From positions 1-64,000 of the IMG/VR virus record IMGVR_UViG_3300025789_000822: 64,000 nt of DNA, one strand, 5' to 3'. Positions 1-8,675 of this stretch are shown here, one piece after another. A model generated the notes under the pieces. That model ran no database searches. It saw only the letters and a list, made by a program, of their open reading frames with translations, and was not told the origin of the DNA. This stretch comes from a virus. Made by a program: the position numbers and the translations under genes. The stretch's first letter is position 1; each line of letters begins with the position of its first letter.

Positions 1-279
1 CACACTGTGATCGTCGCTGTATTGATAATTTTTATCAAACACACGTTCTAGTTGTGCTAGTTTTTCTTTTGCGTTAGCAACTTCTTCTGCGCTGGGAGCA
101 GGAGGTGCAGGACGATTTTCAGCATCTTTTTTACGTTGTGCCAACATTGCATCACGCTCTGCTTTTTGTTGTTCAATACTGCCGCGTGGCTTAACATTGT
201 AACCTTTAGACTTCATTAAATCTATGATGTCATCTTGCAGACTTTCGTTAATGGTTATACCTTTTAATATTGAACTCAT
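1..279 (-). CDS. Partial phage protein with leader-like N-terminus
   Basis: The gene starts with ATG at 279 and runs off the left edge; 93 codons are visible with no stop. The product begins MSSILKGITINESLQDD and continues into a charged, Ala/Glu/Lys-rich helical stretch with a Pro-rich patch (RPAPPAPSAEE, about residues 56-66). The N-terminal I-N-E|S resembles the [LI]xE|small-residue cleavage site of T4 prohead protease gp21. It follows the 282-1040 gene by 2 bases, so the two are probably cotranscribed. I do not recognise the family; a small internal-head or virion role is inference. Confidence 0.7.
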   Translation of the reverse strand, partial: MSSILKGITINESLQDDIIDLMKSKGYNVKPRGSIEQQKAERDAMLAQRKKDAENRPAPPAPSAEEVANAKEKLAQLERVFDKNYQYSDDHSV

Positions 280-281
280 GA

Positions 282-1040
282 TTATTTCTTCTTATTCTTG
301 TTATCTAACATGCCACGTTTGTTAGCAGTAGCCCATGCAATGCTCTCGGCATCTTTCTTTGACTTGCCTGCTTTTTCTTCTGACTTTTCAACATGTTTAA
401 CAAAACGGTCAACTTTTTTACCTTCTGCGGCAATACCACCTGCAACTGTACCACCTCTAGTTGGTGTTTGCATTTCTTCTAATTCACCGCTATGTTGCAT
501 CTCATCCTTGCTGATTAAGTATTGCATAACACTGGTCATCATAGATTTAACAGCACCAATCTTTTCACTGACCCATTCAGGAAATTCATCTTTAGTTTCT
601 AAATGTTTGTTTAATTTCATTGCTGAACGGGCAATAGTGTGTAGACTGTTTTTTAATGTTTCACCTTCATGTTCTGCACGATCAGGATCGTTTACTGTAA
701 ATCCTGTACGTTGTGAACGACCTTGACCTGGCACAAGAATAATATCACTTTCGATAACTTCTTCTTCAGTAAGATTCTTCTTCATGTCTGCTTTAGACAT
801 TTTGTATTTCTTTTTGAAGTCCGCATCTTTTAAATTCTTTAGATCATCGTCTAATTCTTTCATCTTACCTTCGATAAGACTATTCATATAAGGGCCTTTT
901 TTCTTGGCCTTTGCTAACTTTGTTACAGGTTCAAGTCCGTCAACTTTTGTTGACTCACGCTTGTTTACTTCGCCTAAAGGCATTGCAACAGTACTGATAC
1001 TACCTGCTGTAGTTGATTCAAAAATGTCGTTGATTTTCAT
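282..1040 (-). CDS. Conserved phage protein, possible internal head protein
   Basis: 252 residues, very lysine- and glutamate-rich and mostly helical by composition. It begins MKINDIFESTTAG, close in style to T4 internal-protein leaders (MKTYQEFIAE|A), with I-F-E|S as a possible cleavage point. The C-terminus (about residues 215-250: SEEKAGKSKKDAESIAWATANKRG) is a Lys-rich tail of a type common in phage structural proteins. A GATAAATA late-promoter octamer lies 24 bases upstream. No enzyme motif is visible. A packaged protein role rests only on the leader and late promoter. Confidence 0.8.
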   Translation of the reverse strand: MKINDIFESTTAGSISTVAMPLGEVNKRESTKVDGLEPVTKLAKAKKKGPYMNSLIEGKMKELDDDLKNLKDADFKKKYKMSKADMKKNLTEEEVIESDIILVPGQGRSQRTGFTVNDPDRAEHEGETLKNSLHTIARSAMKLNKHLETKDEFPEWVSEKIGAVKSMMTSVMQYLISKDEMQHSGELEEMQTPTRGGTVAGGIAAEGKKVDRFVKHVEKSEEKAGKSKKDAESIAWATANKRGMLDNKNKKK

Positions 1041-1064
1041 AGTGAGAATTCCAATAATATACTA

Positions 1065-1072
1065 TATTTATC
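1065..1072 (-). promoter_or_regulatory. Late-promoter octamer GATAAATA
   Basis: GATAAATA on the minus strand, 24 bases before the start at 1040. It differs by one base from T4 late TATAAATA. Confidence 0.65.
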
Positions 1073-1096
1073 AATAAAATTAATTTGGAACATAAT

Positions 1097-1124
1097 AAAA
1101 AAGCCCCAGTTACGGGGCTTTTTT
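1097..1124. terminator. Bidirectional hairpin terminator
   Basis: Perfect 11-bp stem (aaaaaagcccc / ggggctttttt) with a 6-base loop, giving a U-tract in either direction. It lies just past the stop of the glycosyltransferase gene (1141) and so ends that transcript. Confidence 0.85.
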
Positions 1125-1140
1125 GAACTACTAAGAGTTA

Positions 1141-2076
1141 TCAAGTAGTTGGCAGTGTAACGTTTCCGTTAGCATCAGGTTGCAAAGTTTGTGCAGCCTG
1201 TGCCTCTTGTGCCTTCTTGGCTTCAACGTACATGGGGCCAATTGTGTCCATCAAGTGTTGTTGATTTTCTTGACAGAATACATATGATCCACTGTGACGT
1301 AATAGAACACGCTTGTCAACCCAAATACGACCACCTAGATCACGCCAGTTTTCACAGAATGTCCAGTCTTCTGAATAGTAACGATTCTGACGAACTGCTG
1401 TGTCAAAGTATGTCTTCAAGTATTGGTCATACTTTGGATCAAGACCAATGTCGTTTTTGTATTGTTTAACCGCTGGGTGACCGTTCATCTTGGCGAATAC
1501 GTGTTTCTTCATTAGTAAGAAACCTGTACCAGCTTTTGATACTTCTTGCAATCCATCTGGTCCTTCTTCAGCACCGTCGAATCCGTTAACGACCCACTTG
1601 ATAGGCATAGTCTTCATTGGATATAATCCAGCGATAACATCTACGTCACGGTTTAGTAGAACTAGCAAGTGCCAAGGTTCCCAACCAATGTCAGCGTCTA
1701 CGAAAAACAAGTGTGTAGCATCTGGCATGTCTAAGAACTTAGCAGTAAGTGTATTACGTGCACGGCTAATAAGTGATTCATTAACCATTGTTTCCAATGT
1801 CCAGTCAATACCCAATTGGCGAGCTGTGTTAGCCCATTTGATGAAACTCATAAATGTTGATTCAGTCAACATACCACCATAGCAAGGCATAGCAATATGC
1901 ACTTTGGTAGTACGCAAGAAATCTACGTTAACTTGAATTTGTCCTTGTTGAGGCGTTGCCTCGGTTGTTGCAGGCCCTTGTGCTGCTGCCTTATCTGCGA
2001 TTTCCTGAACCTTTTCTACGGGAACAGTCTTTGCTTCTTTTGGTGCGCTCGTTGCTTTAGTTTTCTTTGTAGCCAT
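1141..2076 (-). CDS. Glycosyltransferase, GT-A type with DxD motif
   Basis: 311 residues. After a low-complexity Lys/Ala/Thr-rich N-terminus (about 1-55) comes a GT-A-like domain: KVHIAMPCYGG, then a run of Arg-Asn-rich helix (SLISRARNTLTAKFL) and the metal-binding FFVDADIGWEP (DAD). Later YSEDWTFCENWRDLGG fits the acceptor-side acidic motif of this fold. Likely transfers a sugar from a nucleotide sugar, target unknown (phage DNA, virion or host glycan). Start chosen at ATG 2076 because AGAGAGGA sits 5 bases upstream; an in-frame ATG at 2097 has no such site. Closed downstream by the hairpin at 1097-1124. Confidence 0.8.
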   Translation of the reverse strand: MATKKTKATSAPKEAKTVPVEKVQEIADKAAAQGPATTEATPQQGQIQVNVDFLRTTKVHIAMPCYGGMLTESTFMSFIKWANTARQLGIDWTLETMVNESLISRARNTLTAKFLDMPDATHLFFVDADIGWEPWHLLVLLNRDVDVIAGLYPMKTMPIKWVVNGFDGAEEGPDGLQEVSKAGTGFLLMKKHVFAKMNGHPAVKQYKNDIGLDPKYDQYLKTYFDTAVRQNRYYSEDWTFCENWRDLGGRIWVDKRVLLRHSGSYVFCQENQQHLMDTIGPMYVEAKKAQEAQAAQTLQPDANGNVTLPTT

Positions 2077-2104
2077 GTAGTCCTCTCTGTTGTACAAGTA
2101 CTAT

Positions 2105-2112
2105 TATTTACT
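2105..2112 (-). promoter_or_regulatory. Weak late-promoter-like octamer AGTAAATA
   Basis: AGTAAATA, 28 bases before the glycosyltransferase start. It matches the TAAATA core but departs from the consensus at the second base. Confidence 0.4.
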
Positions 2113-2131
2113 TGCTGAGAGGGGTGTGAAA

Positions 2132-4309
2132 TTATTTTTCTTCTAAATAATCCACTGATTCGGTAACATCAGTTTGTTTCTTAATCCAGTTGTCTGGAAT
2201 CATATGGTGTTTCTTTACAAAGTCATCATGCAGTTTGTCACCAGTTAAATGATATTCTTTGCAAATCAATTGCATGATTTTATCTATATTATCGTAGTTC
2301 AATTTGATACCACGATCTTTGGCTTTTAGTAAACCTTTTTCTAATGTTTCTACTGCACCAGGCTTTTCTTTACCTTGAACATGTTTAGGTTTCATCTTAC
2401 CTTTAGCCGCATCTTCATAAGCATAATGTTGTTGTCTACGCATAGTATTGACTTGCTTATTCACTGCTTGAGACTGAGGTGTTGCTTGTTGTTGTTTAAT
2501 TTGTGCTTGATCTGTTTTTTGTTGTTGTTTGTATTGTGCATCACTACTAGTTTCAAACTTTAAGAGATTAGCAATTTTACCAACTAAACTAAATCCAAAT
2601 TTATTTTTAAAATAATTTTCTGCTTTTGACAGACCTTTTTCCTCTGGAATATCTGCTAAATTATCCAATGTTTTGTCAATTATTTGTTGTGCAACTGGTG
2701 AATCTGATATAGCATCAGCAACGGGTCCAGTTGCGCCACCCGTAACTAATGTTTTTAATTGTTTTCCTAATATCTTGCCAATGTCTGCAAATTGATCTTT
2801 AATGAATTTTAATTGATCAGGAGTTGCTTTGCCTGCGTACATCAATGGTAATAATTTAACCATTTGCGCACTTTCTTTTGCTTCCTGGCCATAAACTGTT
2901 ATTGCTTTTTGTAGATACTCATTAACAGCATTTGGAATATAGGCTGCGGCATCAGTAATAGCATCTAATGAAACTTCTTCTTTTATTTCTACGTTCCAAT
3001 ATATTTCATCGGGACTAGCATCACGTATATCTTTGTATTTGCTTTTTAATAATTTGATGAATTGATCAATCTGATCTCCGGGAACATTTTTACCAACCAA
3101 ATAAGTTTTATTTCCGTTTCTAGGTTCATAATAAACGTTAGTTGTTTTAGGCTTATCTAGTACTTTAGTTTTGTATTCTGATAATTGTTCTTGTTCGTAT
3201 GTACCTGGCATTGGGATACCAAATCCTTCTTTCATACCTTGTTTAATATATCTAGTATCATATACAAAGAATATACCATCATTTTCAGTGTATTTCCAGT
3301 TAGGCATAGTTTGTAGAATTTTTTTAACTAATGCACTGTACAAACGTCTACGACTAGGCTCTGCTGCTTGAAACATTAAGAAAGTTGGTTTATATTTTTT
3401 AACGTACTGGTTAAGACCATTGTATACTATAGCAAGTACTTCAGCGGCTGCACCAGTACCCTCAATTCCTTGTTTACCGTATCCAGCGCCTGGTTTAGAT
3501 TCTTGGAAAAATTCTACAAATCTACCACGTTCTGCCACTTCATTTGGTATTTCTTCAGGTACAGAATCTTGTATTTCATCTGGTGACATATAAAGAGCAG
3601 TGATAGATAGATTATACGGAAGACCATTACTTGCCACAAAGTTTAATTGAACCAAGTCTTCAGTTTGTTCTGACCATGTAGCTTTGTTGGTTTTATTAGG
3701 TTTAGTATTTAATACTTCATTAACTTGTCCACCCATGACCTGATCTAGCATACCAACAATGTTAGCCGCAAGTTTAGGATTCTTCTGAGCAGCCGGATAC
3801 AAACTCATTACCATTGCTGTTTTGCGTTTGTCGTTTAGTCTAGGCCATAATTCACGAATCTCACTAGCACTTGTAATGCCGGGGCCAAACTCTATAGTTG
3901 GTAAATATGCAATGTATGCATGTTTGCTGAATGGTTGTAGGTCCTTGCCGGTATATGGTTGGAAGTAAGCTGGACTGCCATCTTTCTTTGTACCACCTGG
4001 TTTAGGTTGTTCTGTTTTATCTTTTTCGCTACGCACAAAGATTAATACATCTTCATTAGGATCGTAGTTTTTTGTTATCTCTTCTGCTTTGAATGGACTT
4101 TTAACTTGAACAAAATGGCCAGGAGCAACGCCTGCTACCTTTGCTAGTTTTTCTTTGATTGCAAAGGGGAAAGGTCTTGTTTTTTGATCATTAGTTGCTG
4201 CCACATATACATCAGCATCGGGGAATGCTTTTAATGCTGATTGATATAGGCTGGCATGCCCTGCATGAAATGGATGAAAGCCGCCGGGCATTACAACTAT
4301 TTTTTTCAT
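2132..4309 (-). CDS. 725-aa fusion with HxGH nucleotidyltransferase domain
   Basis: The N-terminal domain (about 1-185) is a HIGH-superfamily nucleotidyltransferase: GGFHPFHAGH (HAGH at 15-18) binds the nucleotide phosphates and ITSASEIREL (about 148) matches the ISSTxxR-like second motif. NMN-, FMN- or pantetheine-phosphate adenylyltransferases and cytidylyltransferases share this fold; the substrate cannot be read from sequence. A middle region (about 215-360) contains EPSRRRLYSALVKKI, recurrent in phage virion proteins. The rest is helical, Gln-rich (about 600-640), ending in a LHDDFVKKHHMIPDNW segment. Only 1 base separates it from the upstream virion-type gene. A virion-associated enzyme is possible. 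Confidence 0.75.
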   Translation of the reverse strand: MKKIVVMPGGFHPFHAGHASLYQSALKAFPDADVYVAATNDQKTRPFPFAIKEKLAKVAGVAPGHFVQVKSPFKAEEITKNYDPNEDVLIFVRSEKDKTEQPKPGGTKKDGSPAYFQPYTGKDLQPFSKHAYIAYLPTIEFGPGITSASEIRELWPRLNDKRKTAMVMSLYPAAQKNPKLAANIVGMLDQVMGGQVNEVLNTKPNKTNKATWSEQTEDLVQLNFVASNGLPYNLSITALYMSPDEIQDSVPEEIPNEVAERGRFVEFFQESKPGAGYGKQGIEGTGAAAEVLAIVYNGLNQYVKKYKPTFLMFQAAEPSRRRLYSALVKKILQTMPNWKYTENDGIFFVYDTRYIKQGMKEGFGIPMPGTYEQEQLSEYKTKVLDKPKTTNVYYEPRNGNKTYLVGKNVPGDQIDQFIKLLKSKYKDIRDASPDEIYWNVEIKEEVSLDAITDAAAYIPNAVNEYLQKAITVYGQEAKESAQMVKLLPLMYAGKATPDQLKFIKDQFADIGKILGKQLKTLVTGGATGPVADAISDSPVAQQIIDKTLDNLADIPEEKGLSKAENYFKNKFGFSLVGKIANLLKFETSSDAQYKQQQKTDQAQIKQQQATPQSQAVNKQVNTMRRQQHYAYEDAAKGKMKPKHVQGKEKPGAVETLEKGLLKAKDRGIKLNYDNIDKIMQLICKEYHLTGDKLHDDFVKKHHMIPDNWIKKQTDVTESVDYLEEK

Positions 4310-4310
4310 A

Positions 4311-4700
4311 TTAGTAACTTAATTTAACGTATTCGACAACTCCACCTTGGAAGTCTTGAACAACTGCTCTCATAAACACAAACGTGCCTTCAATATTAGT
4401 AAAAGCACTGGCATTACTTGCGATATAACTATTTGAGCCTGGGGCGGCATTTGCATTAGCATCTACTTCAAACACACTAAACCAATCAACATCTTGCGGG
4501 CTATCTGCTAGTGTAGCCTGAATGACAAGATTACCAGTAACTTGTGAAAACTTATAGTTTACAGTTTGCAGGTCTTGATTACTTAAATAGTATGCGGCAG
4601 CAGGTTGATTGTCACCTACTACTGTATAGGGTGAGCCATTGCCGTTAACATTGTTATATGCAGTTTCAGGCAATAGGATAAGCGTTACACCTTGTGCCAT
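4311..4700 (-). CDS. Small virion-type protein, unknown function
   Basis: 129 residues, rich in Asn, Ala, Tyr and Thr, with beta-strand character and no charged helical tail, like small decoration or fibre-associated proteins of T4-like phages. Its ATG at 4700 shares one base with the stop of the upstream 55-residue gene, so translation is probably coupled. No recognisable motif. Confidence 0.75.
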   Translation of the reverse strand: MAQGVTLILLPETAYNNVNGNGSPYTVVGDNQPAAAYYLSNQDLQTVNYKFSQVTGNLVIQATLADSPQDVDWFSVFEVDANANAAPGSNSYIASNASAFTNIEGTFVFMRAVVQDFQGGVVEYVKLSY

Positions 4701-4867
4701 TACGCTTTCTCCACCTCAACTACAACACCATTGCCAACTAATTCTTGGGCAACTTGTTCTAATGCAGTTTGTACTTCGTCACCAGCAACACTAAAATTAG
4801 CATCTTCGTTATCTTTAACAATCTTACTAAATTTAATAACTACGACTTCTTCTACGATCTTTGCCAT
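4700..4867 (-). CDS. 55-aa conserved small phage protein
   Basis: A short ORF from ATG 4867 to TAA at 4700: begins MAKIVEEVVVIKFSKIVKD and ends VVVEVEKA. GGAG precedes the start by 6 bases and a GATAAATA late octamer lies 21 bases upstream, so it is the first gene of a late unit that continues into 4311-4700 and probably the 725-residue gene. Acidic, alternating hydrophobic pattern; function unknown. Confidence 0.75.
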   Translation of the reverse strand: MAKIVEEVVVIKFSKIVKDNEDANFSVAGDEVQTALEQVAQELVGNGVVVEVEKA

Positions 4868-4888
4868 AAATACTCCATTTTATTAGAG

Positions 4889-4896
4889 TATTTATC
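4889..4896 (-). promoter_or_regulatory. Late-promoter octamer GATAAATA
   Basis: GATAAATA just past the stop of the 4900-5586 gene, 21 bases before the ATG at 4867. Confidence 0.7.
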
Positions 4897-4899
4897 TTA

Positions 4900-5586
4900 C
4901 TATTGTCGCTTTTCTAATTTGAAAGTTTTACCAGCTAATCCGGGGAACATCAAGTGCAGTAAAAACACTACACCCTCGTCATCATACTCTAAGTACATTC
5001 CACGATGGGGAATGGCATATTTCCAACTGCGCCCAGGATTATATTTTTTCAAGTTTTCTACTAATGCAGTACAGGGATTAACCGACGGATGTGTAGTAAC
5101 AAACTTGTAGAATTCGTCCCTAAAATTTTCAGGCATCTTTTTACTTTTTAGATATACACGATATTTAAATTTGGGTTCTTTAACAAATTGCATGACCCCG
5201 GGGGTAACCGTGTTTATCTTAAATGATGATGCCTTGCTTGGTGAAAAATCATAATACTCATTGAGCAAATCAATGTTGTTGGTATAAATGCTCATGGCAT
5301 TATATTCCATTCTCATTAGAATGTCTTTATTAGGTCGATTACGATTTCTAAAATTGATTATTTTTTCTATTAGATAATAATCAATTTTAGATAAATCATA
5401 ACGATTGGCTCCCCAATAATTTCGTTCTTTAGATAACCTTAATAACTTTTCACGATACTCGTCAATATTATCTATGTAATAGATATGATTTAAGTGTTGT
5501 GTTTTTAAGGTTACCTTATAAACATACTTGTTAAAGTATAATGTATTACGGTCTACCAGCCTGGGTGTTGATTTCAATAATTCCAT
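4900..5586 (-). CDS. Conserved hypothetical protein, basic and Tyr-rich
   Basis: 228 residues from ATG 5586 (MELLKSTPRLVDRNTLYFNKY); a TTG at 5595 is a possible alternative start. The protein is rich in Tyr, Asn and Lys. It overlaps the 3' end of the ClpA-like gene by about 41 bases and has no promoter of its own that I can see, so it is probably expressed with dnaJ-clpA. I do not recognise a family or catalytic motif. Confidence 0.7.
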   Translation of the reverse strand: MELLKSTPRLVDRNTLYFNKYVYKVTLKTQHLNHIYYIDNIDEYREKLLRLSKERNYWGANRYDLSKIDYYLIEKIINFRNRNRPNKDILMRMEYNAMSIYTNNIDLLNEYYDFSPSKASSFKINTVTPGVMQFVKEPKFKYRVYLKSKKMPENFRDEFYKFVTTHPSVNPCTALVENLKKYNPGRSWKYAIPHRGMYLEYDDEGVVFLLHLMFPGLAGKTFKLEKRQ

Positions 5587-7828
5587 CTTCGCCAATACCT
5601 ACTGTTTGTTTAACACTAATGCTGAAAGTTAATTCATCATTTTCGACATTTGCCATGATGTTTGAATCTTTGATTTTTTCAAACAAGATTTTCTTTGAAA
5701 GAGGAACACGAATCAATTCATCAATCTTACGTGCTAATGGACGAGCACCCATTTTGCTATCATAGCCCTTGTTAGCCAGTAACTCAACTGCAGGCTCACT
5801 CAAGTTAAGAGTAATGTTGTGTTTTTCTAGCAACGATTTCTTAAGGTCATCTGTAAACTTAATAACAATTTTCTTGATAGAAAGCATATCCAACTTGTTG
5901 AACTTGCATACCATGTCAAGACGATTACGGAATTCAGGCTTAAAGAATTGCTTCAATGCTTTGTCATCTTCACCAGTCTTTTCTTGCGCGCCGAAACCGA
6001 TGTTATTACGTTCGCTGTCAGCACTACCCAAGTTACTAGTCAAGATAATGATAGTATTCTTCATTGATACTTCTTTACCATTACTACCAGTAACACGACC
6101 TTCATCTAACATCTGCAAAAAGATATTAAAGATATCGGGGTGAGCCTTTTCAACTTCGTCAAACAGTAAGATAGAGTGTGGATTCTTGCTCAAGTCACTA
6201 ATTAGGCGTCCACCTTGTACTTGTGAATCACCAAAGCCTACATAGCCAGGGGGAGGTCCGATCAAACTACTTACGCTGTGCTTCTCGCTGTACTCACTCA
6301 TGTCGTACTTGAGAAGAGGCATATCTAAATTCTTAGACAGTAGTTTTGCCAATTCTGTTTTACCTGTGCCTGTTGGGCCTAAGAACAAGAAACTTGCTGT
6401 GGGTTTAGTTTCATTGCCAATGCCAGCGAAACTAACATAAACACGTTCAAGTACTTTCTCTACTGTTTCGTCCTGACCATACAATTTATTCTTGACGTTT
6501 AGTTCAAGGTTGTTGATACGATCAAAATTATCTCCCGACAATTTATCAGCAGGTACACCTGTGTACTTTTCCACCTGCTCATGGACTAACTTCTTAGTGA
6601 TAATGGCTTCTTTATTGCCAAGTACACGTTGTTTTGCACAAGCCGCATCTAACAAGTCAATACTCTTGTCAGGGTTTTTACGGTCATGAATATAACGTGT
6701 TGCACTTTCAACTGCGGCATTGATTGCTTCATTTGTGATGTTAACACTATGAAAGTCATTCAATCGTGCGGCTAGTCCACTTAGAATGCGAACTGTTGAG
6801 TCTTGGCTTGGTTCATCAATACTAATCTTGTAGAATCTGCGCATCAATGCACGATCCTTCTCAAAACTTTCGTAGAACTCTTCCCATGTTGTGCTTGCAA
6901 TAATCTTTAGTGTGCCCTTAGTAATTGCTGGCTTAATCATGTTAGCAAAGTCAACGCTACCATTGTTGCTACCACCTGCACCTTGCATAGTGTGTGCTTC
7001 ATCAATGAAAAGAATTGCTTTCTTTTTGTGATTCAGTGCGTCAATAACTTGCTTGACCTTTTCTTCAAAGTCACCACGATAACGACTACCGGCAAGCAAA
7101 CTACCGATCTCTAGTGAATAGAGTTCATAGCCTTCCAAGAATTCAGGGATTTCGTTGTTAACGATTGAACGTGCAATACCCTCTGCAATAGCAGTTTTAC
7201 CAACACCAGGATCACCGACCATCAATACATTGCTTTTGAATCGTTTTGCTAGTACATTGATAATATCGTCAATTTCTTTGCTACGACCAATAACAGGTTC
7301 TAGTTTGTCTTCACGTGCAAGTTGTGTAAGATTAATGGTATACTCTTCAAGGATTTCGTCGGCTTGAGTATCAGTTAGTGTACCTGCATAGTCACCGCCC
7401 TTGTAAGTCTTTTGCCAGTGTTGCAAGAATTCGTTGCGTGTAACACCGTACTTCAATAGGAAGTAATGTGCGTGGCTATTGTTTTCGCTTGCGATGCTCA
7501 AGTACAAGTCAATGGTTGTAACTTTAGCACGACCTGTAAACAATACTTGTGTAACACTACGATTGATAACACGTTCGATTGTGTTTGTTTTCTTTGGTTG
7601 AGTACCTGGAACTTTTAGTTCAATAGCATGTAGTCCATTAAGATATGATTCAATCTCAGAAATCATTAGTTCAACATCTACTGTAAAACTTTGTAGACAT
7701 TTCTTAAAGGGAGGATGTGTTACAAGTGAAAGTAACAAATGCTCTACCGTGACATATCCATGTTTTCGATCCTTAGCAAATTGAATAGAACGTTCAATGA
7801 TATTTTCAATTTCAGGAGATTGTTGCAA
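5546..7828 (-). CDS. clpA: ClpA-like AAA+ unfoldase with ClpP-docking IGF
   Basis: 760 residues, the length of ClpA (758 in E. coli) and shorter than ClpB. An N-domain (about 1-145) is followed by AAA1 with GDPGVGKT (205-212) and ILFIDEAH (272-279), and AAA2 with GPTGTGKT (484-491) and ILLFDEVE (553-560). There is no long ClpB middle coiled coil. An I-G-F tripeptide (610-612) sits where ClpA carries its IGL ClpP-docking loop. It should feed substrates to a ClpP ring, host or phage. TTG start at 7828 with AAAGGAAC 8 bases upstream; it follows the DnaJ-like gene by 16 bases. Confidence 0.92.
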   Translation of the reverse strand: MQQSPEIENIIERSIQFAKDRKHGYVTVEHLLLSLVTHPPFKKCLQSFTVDVELMISEIESYLNGLHAIELKVPGTQPKKTNTIERVINRSVTQVLFTGRAKVTTIDLYLSIASENNSHAHYFLLKYGVTRNEFLQHWQKTYKGGDYAGTLTDTQADEILEEYTINLTQLAREDKLEPVIGRSKEIDDIINVLAKRFKSNVLMVGDPGVGKTAIAEGIARSIVNNEIPEFLEGYELYSLEIGSLLAGSRYRGDFEEKVKQVIDALNHKKKAILFIDEAHTMQGAGGSNNGSVDFANMIKPAITKGTLKIIASTTWEEFYESFEKDRALMRRFYKISIDEPSQDSTVRILSGLAARLNDFHSVNITNEAINAAVESATRYIHDRKNPDKSIDLLDAACAKQRVLGNKEAIITKKLVHEQVEKYTGVPADKLSGDNFDRINNLELNVKNKLYGQDETVEKVLERVYVSFAGIGNETKPTASFLFLGPTGTGKTELAKLLSKNLDMPLLKYDMSEYSEKHSVSSLIGPPPGYVGFGDSQVQGGRLISDLSKNPHSILLFDEVEKAHPDIFNIFLQMLDEGRVTGSNGKEVSMKNTIIILTSNLGSADSERNNIGFGAQEKTGEDDKALKQFFKPEFRNRLDMVCKFNKLDMLSIKKIVIKFTDDLKKSLLEKHNITLNLSEPAVELLANKGYDSKMGARPLARKIDELIRVPLSKKILFEKIKDSNIMANVENDELTFSISVKQTVGIGEDGIIEINTQAGRP

Positions 7829-7844
7829 TTTATAGTTCCTTTGG

Positions 7845-8636
7845 TTAATTATTTTGATGTTTGGTAATAGCTTCTATTACTTCACTGTGTATTGTATCAG
7901 GTATGTAAGGTTTTAGCAACAGTATTTGGTCACCATATCCCCCATTTCTTGATGGCATACCTTCACCCTGAATGCGTAATTGCATATGGGGTTGGGTGCC
8001 CGGTCTAATTGTAACATCTAATGTTTTGCCACCAATGGTAACAAACTGAATGATGTTACCCACAATTAAATCTAATACAGAAACGGGCATATTGGCATAT
8101 AAATCATCATTTCTGCGCTCAAATTTTAAATCAGGGTTTATAACGAATTCAACAATTAATTGCCCACTATCAATGATTTTATCATATCTAACATGGTCAC
8201 CCGAATTTGTACCACGTGGAATTTTAACGTTTACTACCTTTGAACCAGTTGGCGTGTTCAATTGTAATACATGTTCGTTTTCTTTGTACACATCCATTAG
8301 ACTTACGTTAAGCCTAGTACGGTAAGTTGGTGTTTGATTTCGCTGTTGATTAAATTGATGACCAAATGTTTGCCCAAATAAATCATTTAGGTCAAACCCA
8401 TTCATATTAAATCCAAATCCACCAGGAAATTGTTGCATTTGTGGTCTAGGATTATCATATTGTGCCCTTTTATTTGGGTCACCTAATGTATCATAGGCTA
8501 CTTGTATTTCTTTGAATTTAGTATCGTCACCGCCTGTACGATCAGGATGGTGTTGCATCGCTTGCTTGCGATATGCTTTTTTAATCTCGTCTTGTGAGGC
8601 GTTACGGGGAACGCCTAACGTAGTGTAATGATCCAT
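7845..8636 (-). CDS. dnaJ: DnaJ/CbpA-like co-chaperone without zinc finger
   Basis: 263 residues. J domain at 1-62 with the HPD motif at 30-32, which stimulates DnaK ATPase; a short Gly/Phe-rich linker (about 70-95, [19 protein letters not shown]); then a C-terminal substrate-binding region (about 105-260) with the [12 protein letters not shown] and [19 protein letters not shown] elements of class-II J proteins. The four CxxCxGxG zinc repeats of DnaJ are absent, as in CbpA. First gene of a unit with the ClpA-like unfoldase, from a near-consensus sigma70 promoter. It probably redirects host DnaK during infection. Confidence 0.9.
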   Translation of the reverse strand: MDHYTTLGVPRNASQDEIKKAYRKQAMQHHPDRTGGDDTKFKEIQVAYDTLGDPNKRAQYDNPRPQMQQFPGGFGFNMNGFDLNDLFGQTFGHQFNQQRNQTPTYRTRLNVSLMDVYKENEHVLQLNTPTGSKVVNVKIPRGTNSGDHVRYDKIIDSGQLIVEFVINPDLKFERRNDDLYANMPVSVLDLIVGNIIQFVTIGGKTLDVTIRPGTQPHMQLRIQGEGMPSRNGGYGDQILLLKPYIPDTIHSEVIEAITKHQNN

Positions 8637-8642
8637 TGTTAT

Positions 8643-8671
8643 ATGTTAACAGAACGGATTGTTGTTGTCAA
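8643..8671 (-). promoter_or_regulatory. Sigma70-type promoter for dnaJ-clpA
   Basis: On the minus strand, TTGACA (8666-8671), 17-bp spacer, TAACAT (8643-8648), ending 6 bases before the DnaJ start. Probably early host-polymerase transcription. Confidence 0.8.
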
Positions 8672-8675
8672 GTTT

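Noticed and set aside
2077-2097. Upstream start (MYNREDYM) for the glycosyltransferase
   Set aside because: The strong AGAGAGGA site lies inside this stretch and points to ATG 2076.
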